A DNA stretch of 23,344 nucleotides from a virus. Positions within the stretch are counted from its first letter, which is position 1; every line of letters starts with the position of its first letter. This document shows positions 6,393 through 15,054 of this stretch, piece by piece. The notes under the pieces are model-generated. The model did not search any database and had not been told where the DNA came from. It saw only the letters and a list, made by a program, of their open reading frames with translations. A program made the translations under genes and the position numbers. The stretch spans positions 1 through 23,344 of IMG/VR virus record IMGVR_UViG_3300001460_000218. The stretch is one strand, 5' to 3'.

Positions 6393-8981
6393 ATGGCAAG
6401 TTTCGATTCAAACTCATTTTTAACAAGACAAGCTGGTGGAGAAAACGCCGTAGAAAGCATCGCTCTATCCTTTGGAGTTCCTTCGTGTCTTTTTGAATTA
6501 GATATACTGAATGCAAACTTAATACCTACCAGTGTGCTGGTTCCTTTAAAATTAGCAATGGAGGAAGCAGAGGCCAAAACTCAAGCTGTAATTAATAAGA
6601 TCGCAAGATGGATTAAAGTAAACTTGGGGATCTCTATCTTCCCAGACAGAAACGGTCAATTTGGATTTTTCAGTGGATTAAACAAGTTTGGACAGGACTC
6701 AGGAGGGGCTTCGTTCTTGGCTGCTGTTGGAAGTTTGATGGGTACTATTAATGCAGTGGCTGGGGCCGGAGCACAGATATATCAAAACTATCTCAACACC
6801 GTGCAGCAGATACAGGATATTAAGAACTGCTTTGGTCAACTTCAAGCGTTCCTAAGTAACTCTGGAGAAGGTACTGCTAGAAACAACGCGAATTACCAAG
6901 CTGCCCTTCAGGGTGAGAATGCTTTTGCTCAAGCACAGTTAGCAGAAGCTCAAAAATTTCAAGAGAAAGCCGTAAACGTTATTCAAGTTATTAATACTGT
7001 TTTAGGTCAGAGAGAGCTAGACCCTAGCTTAGAGCCTAGGCTTATTGACGCACCTATTGGGGCTACAGAGAGCGTCTTCAGGCTTCAGGCAGGCCCTCCA
7101 GAGGCCGTCAATGGCAAGTTCATACTATCTGTGGATGGATTATACTACGACACCTCAAATGGTCTTATGCCAGCCCTCATGGAGTTGGCTAATAAGAAGA
7201 AATCTCTAGAAAGAGAAAAGTATTGGAATCTATCTTATGATCCTAACATAGGTGGAAGAGGTAATCAATTAACGTCTGAAAACATTAAGTACTATTTCAA
7301 TAGTCTTTTTGATCCTACCATCATTGATGAATCGAAAGCTCTACGTAGATTCTACGATGAGGACAGGCTTCTTTTAAGTATCAAGGGTCAAAGGGATAGA
7401 AAGGTCTTTGATGTTTCCTCTGATATTTCAGAAATGACCGCCAACGGTTCTGCAACAATCTTAATTGATAACATGAAGCAAACCCTAATTTCGGAAGCGG
7501 CTTACTTTAATGAAAAAGCAGATAAGAGAAAGAAGCAAATTGAACTGGCGGTCAAAGCTCCGGTGCTATACGGAAAAGGTCCTGTTTATTCTCCTGGTAA
7601 GATACCGATTAATGATTTTTCTTATCTAGAGGGTACCAACTTTATGATAGGTGTAGAAGAGCAGAGAAAGTTGGTTATCAAGCAGGATGATGTTGAAGGG
7701 GTAGTCCTTCCTTTAGACGTTAAATACACACAAAAGATTGAATCACCCGACCCAGTAATTGTTGATCATCTGTTACTAGCTGGTATTGCTAGGGGTGCAA
7801 TTATCGATCATGCTGCTCCCGCTTCAGGTGGTCCTGTATTATCAATAACCGAAACCCTTATTGAAGACAACTTAATAGCTCTTTATAACTTGCTTTCGGT
7901 TAAGGAGACAACTTCTAATAGTTTAGAATTTGGTGTATTTAATAGTTCGGAAAATGGAAAAAACTACAACGCTAAAATTGTAGGAGATGCATCAGGGTTA
8001 CTTAAAAATGGGTTAGGAACCGCTTATCTAGAAGGGGTTAGTGCTAATTCTTACATTAGGCTTCCCGCAGTAAAAGAGCTTCAAGATTTATTATATAATA
8101 AATCTGGAGGAACCTTTGAAGCCTGGATTCAAGTTTCTGGATTACAGGAAAATTCCTCATATAACCTGTCTTCCACCTTAGGTGATGTTAGTGGCTTATA
8201 TAGATTAATCCTTGCTAATGAAAACGTAGGTATGGCTAGTGGCGCAGAGCCTCAGAAAAATATAGAAGAGATGGGCCTTGACGAGGGAACCTCTTTTGTC
8301 AGAGGTATGATCATGGGCTTCACTAGAGACCGCAGATTTGCAGGCAGAGGAACTGTTGGACGAGCCGCCAGTAATGAAGACTTTGATAATCCTGCTTCCG
8401 CAGCAGCATTTGTTATAGCTCCCACACAATCCTATAACTCTTCTAGTCTTGGGTTTATTAATAAAGAACCCTGTAACGCGAACAACACGACTTGGCATGG
8501 TCTCACGATTCCAGTAAGTTCTATGGTTGAAAGCGTTGCTTTTACTGACTGTGGTACCGCCTTCTGTCACTTAGCAGTCACCTTTAATCCTGCAATCGAT
8601 AAGGTCAGTGTTTACTTAGATTCTAAACTTCTTTCTGTTTCTGGTTACTACGATACCTTTGGAACAGGAAGGAGGCTAGCTCCAAAGATACCCTCCTTAA
8701 CTCTATCAAGTTCCTTCGAGTATTCTGGTGAAGGACCTAATCTAGATAGATTCTTTACTCCTTGGATTGTTGGAGGGGGCTATACCGATGGCTGTCCTGC
8801 GGGAATTGGGAAAGATCGGTCTATTGGAGGATTCACAGGAGGAACCTACGGGGGACTCACCAGTGGATTACAAGGAAAGGTAGGTGGATTAAAGTTCTAC
8901 TCTAAACCATTAACTAGTTCTGAAGTGACTCAGAACTATAACGCTAATAAGAATTTCTTTAAATTTGTTAAACTCATATGA
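6393..8981 (+). CDS. Virion structural protein with C-terminal LamG/concanavalin-like domain
   Basis: This 862-residue protein has two distinct parts. The N-terminal part has a Gly/Ala hydrophobic helix pair (residues about 104-128) followed by a Gln/Ala-rich helical, probably coiled-coil stretch to about 210. A mixed charged region then runs to about 480. The C-terminal part (about 490-862) reads as a LamG/concanavalin A-like jelly roll: an IALYNL opening strand, GTFEAWIQV (Trp578), a HLAVTF strand near 726 followed by VSVYLD, and a closing GKVGGLKFYSKPL strand near 827-839. LamG folds bind glycans or proteins and are common on exposed phage structural proteins. The gene separates spike from gp25, a place that is empty in P2 and Mu. 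The start is the ATG at 6393: an in-frame TAG lies at 6366 and no alternative start follows it. There is no clear ribosome site. The TGA overlaps the next gene's ATG by four bases. The LamG call is good; the role (baseplate periphery or adhesin) is inference. Confidence 0.7.
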   Translation: MASFDSNSFLTRQAGGENAVESIALSFGVPSCLFELDILNANLIPTSVLVPLKLAMEEAEAKTQAVINKIARWIKVNLGISIFPDRNGQFGFFSGLNKFGQDSGGASFLAAVGSLMGTINAVAGAGAQIYQNYLNTVQQIQDIKNCFGQLQAFLSNSGEGTARNNANYQAALQGENAFAQAQLAEAQKFQEKAVNVIQVINTVLGQRELDPSLEPRLIDAPIGATESVFRLQAGPPEAVNGKFILSVDGLYYDTSNGLMPALMELANKKKSLEREKYWNLSYDPNIGGRGNQLTSENIKYYFNSLFDPTIIDESKALRRFYDEDRLLLSIKGQRDRKVFDVSSDISEMTANGSATILIDNMKQTLISEAAYFNEKADKRKKQIELAVKAPVLYGKGPVYSPGKIPINDFSYLEGTNFMIGVEEQRKLVIKQDDVEGVVLPLDVKYTQKIESPDPVIVDHLLLAGIARGAIIDHAAPASGGPVLSITETLIEDNLIALYNLLSVKETTSNSLEFGVFNSSENGKNYNAKIVGDASGLLKNGLGTAYLEGVSANSYIRLPAVKELQDLLYNKSGGTFEAWIQVSGLQENSSYNLSSTLGDVSGLYRLILANENVGMASGAEPQKNIEEMGLDEGTSFVRGMIMGFTRDRRFAGRGTVGRAASNEDFDNPASAAAFVIAPTQSYNSSSLGFINKEPCNANNTTWHGLTIPVSSMVESVAFTDCGTAFCHLAVTFNPAIDKVSVYLDSKLLSVSGYYDTFGTGRRLAPKIPSLTLSSSFEYSGEGPNLDRFFTPWIVGGGYTDGCPAGIGKDRSIGGFTGGTYGGLTSGLQGKVGGLKFYSKPLTSSEVTQNYNANKNFFKFVKLI

Positions 8982-9421
8982 CCGTTTCTGACACAGTAAA
9001 AGTTTATGGCAAAGTTGCTCCGAGGTCTGCTACCTCAATCGTGGATAATAAAGTTGTTGAGCTTGCAGGTCTACGATACCCTATTCCAAAGTTACCCGAA
9101 AGAGGCTACTTTTCTAAAGCCGTAAACGTAAAGCTCGTTAGGTCTGGATTAAGGGATGTTATTAGGACTGTACCTGGGGAGAGGTTCATGCTGCCAGATT
9201 ATGGTTGCAATGTTAGAAACTTTTTGTTTGAACCTTTAGATGAAGGAACTTTTTTAGCAATAAAAGACGATGTAAACACCAGCATTCGTAAATACCTAAA
9301 GAAAGTTACTATAGGTAAACTACAGGTCCTTAAGTCTGGGGAAACTGGTTTAAAAGTAAACTTATACTGTGCTTATAATGACGCACAGGTACCCTACTTT
9401 AGAGTTGGAGTTAGAGTCTAA
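8978..9421 (+). CDS. Baseplate wedge protein gp25/gpW family
   Basis: This 147-residue protein carries the family's conserved core: Pro66-Gly-Glu-Arg-Phe-Met-Leu-Pro-Asp-Tyr-Gly76, followed by Leu83-Phe-Glu-Pro86, then an amphipathic helix and a paired-strand end. The corresponding 'PGER...PDFG...LFEP' signature defines T4 gp25, P2 gpW and the homologous sheath-initiating subunit of type VI secretion systems. In those machines the subunit is part of the wedge core and nucleates sheath polymerisation. Length is normal for the family (T4 gp25 is 132 residues), with an N-terminal extension of about 40 residues rich in Val, Pro and Lys. It overlaps the LamG gene by four bases (ATGA) and the gp6-like gene by one base (TAATG), so expression is probably by translational coupling. 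It sits directly ahead of gpJ- and gpI-like genes, exactly as in P2 and Mu. Confidence 0.92.
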   Translation: MTVSDTVKVYGKVAPRSATSIVDNKVVELAGLRYPIPKLPERGYFSKAVNVKLVRSGLRDVIRTVPGERFMLPDYGCNVRNFLFEPLDEGTFLAIKDDVNTSIRKYLKKVTIGKLQVLKSGETGLKVNLYCAYNDAQVPYFRVGVRV

Positions 9422-11028
9422 TGGTCGTATTCTCAGGAACAGTACAGTCGGATTACCTAAAGTATTTACCAACACAGTTGGAGAATAAAGTTAAACTTAT
9501 AGACTTTGCAGCCGCCGACTTTAAAGGTTACAGGGATAACTTAATTGAGTATGTAAAAGCTACTTTTCCTTTAGATTATAACAATTTCGAGTCTTCTGAC
9601 TTTGGTACTCTTTTAATTGAGCTTATGGCGGCTGTTGGGCATATTCAATCTAACAAGGCCGATTACCTAGCGAATGAAAACTACTTAGGAACTGCTAAGA
9701 GCAGAGACAGCGTAAAGAGACTGTTAGAGCTTATTGGAGTTCGTATGAAGGGTCCAATTTCATCAGCGGCAGACGGGCAAATTCAAGCCGAAACTAGTGA
9801 CTCATCAGTTACTTCCATAGAGCTTTCTGAAGATCAAAGAACTTTCACAATAACTTCTCCAGAGGATGGTGGTAGTCTTAGCTTCACTCTTTATAAATTA
9901 AACAGCGATGGAACGGTAGACCTCGACAGGGCGGCTACTGATTTAATTGTTAATGCGACAGTTGATTCTTCGGTAGTTACAGTATCAGACTTAGTTATAC
10001 AGGAAGGGGCTTTAGTCGTAGAGTCTGGTATCTTTAATTCTCCTGATAGTATTAAAGAAGTTCAGTTAGGTCAGGCACCATACATTGAGAGGAGTGCCCA
10101 GGTCTTTATAACTGGATCAACAGCAACTCAAGGAGTTTACAAAGAAGAAGACAACATCTACTTTGCATCAGGAGGTACTGATAAGGTATTTCAAATTTCC
10201 ACAGATGAGAATTTTAGAGCATCTCTCTTGTTTGGAGATAATAGCGTCGGACAAGCACCGGCTGTAGGAGATCGTTACACTATAACTTATAGAATTGGAG
10301 GTGGTTCTAGGGGTAACGTTGCTGAGAGCTACATAAATGTTCCGGTAACGGTGACTTTAAAGACTTCTGACACTCCAGATATAACAGGCGTTGAAGGAAC
10401 TTTAGAAAATACGAGTTTAGCAACGGGTGGTAGAAATGCCGAAACAATCGAAAGTGCTAAAAGGTATGCTCCACTTTACTACCGCAGTCAAGATAGGTTA
10501 GTGACTCTTGAAGACTATAAGGCTCATGCTAATAGTTTTGCATCTAATTATGGATCTACAGGGAAGGCTGCTGCTGTTGTTCGTAGGGCTTTTTCTTCTG
10601 CTAACATGATCGATCTCTTTGTTCTGGAGAAAGCCTCAGATACCCAACTCAGAAGAGCAACTCAAGAGTATAAAAAACAGCTTCTGGAATCTATCCAGCC
10701 TAAAAAAATGCTAACAGACGAGGTTGTGGTAGTTGATGGCCTCATTAGAACTTTAGATCTTTTCTTAGTTCTAACCCTAGACTCTAACTATAAACTAGGT
10801 CAAAATCAGATCATCCAATCGGCTCGGGAACTTACTCAAAAGTATTTTGATGTAGGCAATACTGACTTTGGAGAAAGCTTTGTTCCACAAGATCTCATTA
10901 GGTATATCTTAGATAATGAAACTAACATAAGATATGCTCGCGTTGACAATGTGGAATCTTCAATTAAAGTTGGATTCAACGAAATTATTCAAATGAATAA
11001 CTTAAATATAACTACCTCCTTTGTCTAA
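9421..11028 (+). CDS. Baseplate wedge protein gp6 / gpJ family (baseplate J-like)
   Basis: This is a 535-residue protein. Residues about 20-112 form the helical N-terminal domain seen in gp6/gpJ: a LIDFAAADF opening, an acidic Asp60-Phe-Gly followed by a LLIELMAAVG helix, an ADYLANENYLG turn, and a helix ending in a LLELIG. The central J-domain signature is present: Phe271-Gly-Asp-Asn, then Tyr290-Arg-Ile-Gly-Gly-Gly295 and Gly-Asn-Val. The C-terminal third contains the ERVTLEDYKAHA-like segment (LVTLEDYKAHA here) and a QPKKMLTDEVVVVDG strand region, corresponding to the dimerisation part. In T4, gp6 (660 residues) forms the wedge dimer ring around the hub; in P2 and Mu gpJ-type proteins do the same. 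A GGAG lies 10 bases before the ATG, and the start shares one base with the gp25-like stop. The downstream gene overlaps by one base. I am confident of the family. Confidence 0.9.
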   Translation: MVVFSGTVQSDYLKYLPTQLENKVKLIDFAAADFKGYRDNLIEYVKATFPLDYNNFESSDFGTLLIELMAAVGHIQSNKADYLANENYLGTAKSRDSVKRLLELIGVRMKGPISSAADGQIQAETSDSSVTSIELSEDQRTFTITSPEDGGSLSFTLYKLNSDGTVDLDRAATDLIVNATVDSSVVTVSDLVIQEGALVVESGIFNSPDSIKEVQLGQAPYIERSAQVFITGSTATQGVYKEEDNIYFASGGTDKVFQISTDENFRASLLFGDNSVGQAPAVGDRYTITYRIGGGSRGNVAESYINVPVTVTLKTSDTPDITGVEGTLENTSLATGGRNAETIESAKRYAPLYYRSQDRLVTLEDYKAHANSFASNYGSTGKAAAVVRRAFSSANMIDLFVLEKASDTQLRRATQEYKKQLLESIQPKKMLTDEVVVVDGLIRTLDLFLVLTLDSNYKLGQNQIIQSARELTQKYFDVGNTDFGESFVPQDLIRYILDNETNIRYARVDNVESSIKVGFNEIIQMNNLNITTSFV

Positions 11029-14000
11029 TGTCTGGAAAGAGCTACTTACTAAATAAGAACTTTCATAAGCATAACTATTTCGATGCTTTTAAATACATTG
11101 TACCTGGGTATATGTATGAGGATGATCGAGAGCATTCACCCAAGGCAGATGATCTAGCAGACGTTATTATTAATTCCAATATTAATTTAGCCAGTAATAT
11201 ATCAAATGTTATCAGTGTTAGTTCCGTCGCTGGAGGATCATCAGAAAATCTTAATACCTTATCAGGTATTACTCCTTATTTCGTAAAGCAAAATAATCTT
11301 ACTAATATAACAACTCAGGACTTCGAAGATAATATACTCCTGCCTTTGACCAATAAAAGGATGAGCGAGTTCACAACAATAGAGAGTTTTAGCTCATTTG
11401 TGGATGGTACACTCATACCTGTTACCAAACTAAACAATCCTAAGTCTTTAGCTACCTCGACTCCAGCCCAAGTTCATAATTACTTGGTCACTAATATGTC
11501 TTGGTTATATTTCCTTAACACAACTGGAACGAGCTACGACCCTTCTTCTTTTGTTTCTAACTTAATAGTTAATAATGTTTTTAAAGGGAAGAAAGTAACA
11601 ACCTCTGATGGTATTCAAGGGTTGATGGAGTATGTGTGGAGAAATAATCTAGTAGATTATTTTCCTAATAGTTACTTTGCCGCTGGGAGCCGTTATGATC
11701 TTAGCGGAACTCAACAACTAGACAAGCTTAAAACTTGGATAGATATTATTTATTCTCCTTTATATGCAGACAACTCAGACTTCAGAGTTAGGGATAAATT
11801 TGAAACGTTTATTGATGGCAATATTAAAACAACAAGAAAAGTAGAGGATGGTCCTTTCGTAAGGTTTTTAAGAGCTTTATCCTTTCTAGCTTATGATGTT
11901 GATAACTTATCTGAGAAACTTAATACCATTTATGATCTAGAGGATTGCCCGGATGAGTTCCTCCCTCTTGTTGCTAAATTGATTGGATGGGATCTTTTCG
12001 GAACCGACCCAGATAAGTGGAGACTACAGCTTAGGAATGCTACTAGTATTTACAAGTCTGTTGGAACTAGGAAGGCATCTCAATTCGCTTTAAATACAGT
12101 CTTTCCCAAAGACCAATTTCCTATTGAATCAAACATAACTGAATTGTGGGAATCCTATGTTCCTTACATCATTTACTATGCTTTAGCTACGGAGTCAAGT
12201 TACTTTAAGGACTATTCCACCTGGACACCTAATCTGTCTTTGCAAATGGGAGTTCAAGGTTATTCCACCTCTAGTATGGAGGGTAATTTAGCACGGGCTA
12301 CTGATAGAATCATTTATGAGATTTTCCTTAAATTCCCAGACAGCTTTAACATTCCAAATCAGCAAGATGGGTTTTCCTATAGAGGTACCAACAGTGTTAT
12401 GCCTCCTTACGAGGAGTATCCATACTATGTTAACGTAGAGCTTAACAAGAAAATGATTGACTTTATTGCTGATCGATTGGCTTGTTTTGGAGTTAGCAAT
12501 AAGTTCGCAATAGATGTAAGCGGATATCTTACTGAGTATGGTTTAGATTCGAATGATGAACCTCGTGACGGTTCCTGGTTATTATTTACCCCTGGATACA
12601 ACAATCCACCAAACTTTTCAGATATGGTGGATGAATCAAATAGTAAAAATGTAAAGTACTTATCCTTATGGTCTGGTAAGTCTTCACATTTCAAACTAGC
12701 ATTGAATGCTTCTGATTACGACTTTACAAAAAAGGGATTGATCACAACGGATACCGGGGATGCAGTTGTTATTGCTTCTCAGATGGTTCGTAAATTTGCT
12801 CCCGCTCACTCAATACCTTTAATAACACTTGAGTTATCTAATGAAGTTGACAACGTTAATTATAATGACAACTATCATTTACCTCTTGTAACTACTAACT
12901 TAGAAGAATCTAAGTCTGGAGGTAACAATAACTATGGAGCCTCAGGTCTTTTTGTAGGGTCTTACAAGAGAGGTCACGGACGTGGATCACAGCAGGTTCT
13001 TGAAAGAAAAGACACACAGTCGGCAGTGTCTCCTAGAATTCTAAGTGCAAGCTCTATGGCAGACTTGCCCAGAAGATCATCCAGGAGACGAAGTCTTAAA
13101 AATGCAATGCCCTTCCATGGGTATTACGACAGGACTGGGTTTAACATGCCTAACTCCTTCGAGATGGACGCATATCGTTTAAGCGCAGCACCAGAAGGTG
13201 CCATTCTGTTAGGCTATAACCCCTCGTCAGCGTCTTTCACTCCGGTAAGTAGTTATATAAATTTACCTCCCATATGGTCACACTGTGAGGATTTAGATTC
13301 TACAAATTCATATTATGGATATGCTGTAAATAAAACAATGCCTGTTAGAGGCATCTCCTTTTCCCTATCTAGTGTTCCTAATGACCGAGGACAACTTCCT
13401 GATATATATGCAGCTATGCATAATATATCTGAAGAAGAGAAGATTTCTAAAGCTTTTATTCAGTATGGACCTCCTGCCGTAAATAAGGAAATACGTAAAC
13501 TTGAGGCGATGCCTCGAACTGCTGAGGTTCAGGAGTCTCTACAGAACTTAATAGATGAGCTTAACTTGTTGCCTGATTCCTTCTGGACGAACTTGGCTTC
13601 TCAATATACCAATCTAAACATAGATGGGTATACTTTCCCCAAGGATGTTAATGATTACTACAACTTTGACTTTGGGAGAGATCTTTGTAACCTCTACAGA
13701 ATTTATACGCAGGACTTCCATCAGCATACCTTAACACCTAGGTTCTTATCTACGGATGGTCCAAATATTATATCACATACTTATGGTCCCTTATTGTTTA
13801 ATCATGACTTTGATTTGCTTTATAACGACGCTGCTGGATCTTTAATTACTACCTCAATAAGTGATGTTAAAGAACTGAAGTCTGAAGAGGCTCCCTTTAA
13901 CTCAGTTTCCTCCTATGTAGCAGATGGTCCAAACGATATGTATGTAGAGAAGCCGGAGTATGTTTTTTCCGCGCTTATTAAGGGTGTAGAGCTTATCCAC

Positions 14001-15044
14001 ACTAGTGGTGTTAGGAGTGATGAGAACTCATTCTCAGTGTTTAGGGTTAGCAAAAAGTCAATGAAGCAAGGGGATGATCCTTACATGTTTGGGAAGACGT
14101 TTATCGTCTCTAAAACGAGTGTAGGAGCAATGCCTAGGATTCGACTGGATGTTTGCAAAAAAACCCTTTGGGATGGAGGAGGGGATTATCCTCTAAATAA
14201 TAACTTCTTACTTCCTGACCATGATTATGAATTAAGTCTTGATACTCTTGTAACAGACAATACGGGAAGAAACTTTGGTGGAAGAAGCGTCGGGGTGTGG
14301 ATCCATACAAAGCCAGAGGGTGGTAAAATGTGGACTTGCAAACCCAATGGAGAGTGGATTCAACATGGAGCATCAGTTACCAGAAGCCAATTATTAAATA
14401 CATATAGTAACGTATTTCAGTTCCCTGTTTCGATAAAGCCACTTCAAACTAATCCTACCAATGATGACTTTAAATGTTTAGATGTTGTGGCTGGAGAAAT
14501 CAGAATTCCTGTTACTAAACTTAGTCAAAAAGACTTTAAAAATTATACTATAAAATTTAATACTAGAAATAGAACAATTATAGAGCCTCAAGATTATAAA
14601 GTTACATTTGGAGATGTACATACTAAAGATCAAAATTATGTTATAGAGGTGTTCCTGCTGCCCGGAATCCAGTCAGAGAACTTCTTAGTGTTTGATAACG
14701 TATTTGTTAAAGACTTAACAATGAAGAAAATGTCTGAGAGACATCTTATTGGACCCAAGGCAAATCCATTAATTGAGTTAAACGTAGACCCAAGTAAGGG
14801 AGTTGAACATCGATATGAAGTGTCTAAGGAAAATCTTTTAACCATATTTAAATATTTCAACATACTCTCAGGCAAAAATCGAACGACTAGCACCACATCC
14901 AGAGACTCTACTAAAACTGAGTCTATAATGGGTAAGGACGGCGGTTCAAAGATAACTTACAGATACAAGACTACATGGTTCAACCCATCGTTCCAGAATG
15001 GAACTCTTGATGAGATAAAAATATTCGAAGCCAGTGGGCTGTAA
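11028..15044 (+). CDS. Giant baseplate wedge protein with P2 gpI-type domain (gp7-like position)
   Basis: This is a 1338-residue protein. Residues about 272-362 match the P2 gpI tail-protein domain: an acidic CPDEFLPLVAKLIGWD helix, a Trp-Arg helix leading to a IYKSVGTRKAS turn, and a closing helix ending at TVFP. In wedges this domain packs on gp6/gpJ; T4 gp7 (1032 residues) fills the same structural place. The first ~270 residues are mixed alpha/beta. After residue 365 come an aromatic-rich region, an Arg-rich patch near 680-690, and beta-rich segments. One of these, about 1045-1130 with a VGVWIHTKPE strand, looks like a beta-sandwich, perhaps carbohydrate-binding. No enzyme motif is seen. 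The gene begins in a one-base overlap with the gp6-like stop and has no Shine-Dalgarno site. A local AT-rich island lies near its 3' end. P2 gpI is only about 180 residues, so this is a large fusion or expansion. Confidence 0.75.
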   Translation: MSGKSYLLNKNFHKHNYFDAFKYIVPGYMYEDDREHSPKADDLADVIINSNINLASNISNVISVSSVAGGSSENLNTLSGITPYFVKQNNLTNITTQDFEDNILLPLTNKRMSEFTTIESFSSFVDGTLIPVTKLNNPKSLATSTPAQVHNYLVTNMSWLYFLNTTGTSYDPSSFVSNLIVNNVFKGKKVTTSDGIQGLMEYVWRNNLVDYFPNSYFAAGSRYDLSGTQQLDKLKTWIDIIYSPLYADNSDFRVRDKFETFIDGNIKTTRKVEDGPFVRFLRALSFLAYDVDNLSEKLNTIYDLEDCPDEFLPLVAKLIGWDLFGTDPDKWRLQLRNATSIYKSVGTRKASQFALNTVFPKDQFPIESNITELWESYVPYIIYYALATESSYFKDYSTWTPNLSLQMGVQGYSTSSMEGNLARATDRIIYEIFLKFPDSFNIPNQQDGFSYRGTNSVMPPYEEYPYYVNVELNKKMIDFIADRLACFGVSNKFAIDVSGYLTEYGLDSNDEPRDGSWLLFTPGYNNPPNFSDMVDESNSKNVKYLSLWSGKSSHFKLALNASDYDFTKKGLITTDTGDAVVIASQMVRKFAPAHSIPLITLELSNEVDNVNYNDNYHLPLVTTNLEESKSGGNNNYGASGLFVGSYKRGHGRGSQQVLERKDTQSAVSPRILSASSMADLPRRSSRRRSLKNAMPFHGYYDRTGFNMPNSFEMDAYRLSAAPEGAILLGYNPSSASFTPVSSYINLPPIWSHCEDLDSTNSYYGYAVNKTMPVRGISFSLSSVPNDRGQLPDIYAAMHNISEEEKISKAFIQYGPPAVNKEIRKLEAMPRTAEVQESLQNLIDELNLLPDSFWTNLASQYTNLNIDGYTFPKDVNDYYNFDFGRDLCNLYRIYTQDFHQHTLTPRFLSTDGPNIISHTYGPLLFNHDFDLLYNDAAGSLITTSISDVKELKSEEAPFNSVSSYVADGPNDMYVEKPEYVFSALIKGVELIHTSGVRSDENSFSVFRVSKKSMKQGDDPYMFGKTFIVSKTSVGAMPRIRLDVCKKTLWDGGGDYPLNNNFLLPDHDYELSLDTLVTDNTGRNFGGRSVGVWIHTKPEGGKMWTCKPNGEWIQHGASVTRSQLLNTYSNVFQFPVSIKPLQTNPTNDDFKCLDVVAGEIRIPVTKLSQKDFKNYTIKFNTRNRTIIEPQDYKVTFGDVHTKDQNYVIEVFLLPGIQSENFLVFDNVFVKDLTMKKMSERHLIGPKANPLIELNVDPSKGVEHRYEVSKENLLTIFKYFNILSGKNRTTSTTSRDSTKTESIMGKDGGSKITYRYKTTWFNPSFQNGTLDEIKIFEASGL

Positions 15045-15046
15045 TT

Positions 15047-15050
15047 GAGG
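15047..15050 (+). promoter_or_regulatory. Short Shine-Dalgarno site for the 365-aa structural gene
   Basis: GAGG lies in the 10-base gap between genes, with four bases to the ATG at 15055. The spacing is short but it is the only purine-rich site there and supports that start. Confidence 0.4.
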
Positions 15051-15054
15051 CATA

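Noticed and set aside
7033-7042. AGCCTAGGCT palindrome
   Set aside because: Only ten bases, in coding sequence, and expected by chance in a window of this size.
8205-8570. Open antisense frame of 121 codons
   Set aside because: It lies opposite the LamG domain, whose strand pattern is clear on the + strand. No - strand context supports a gene.
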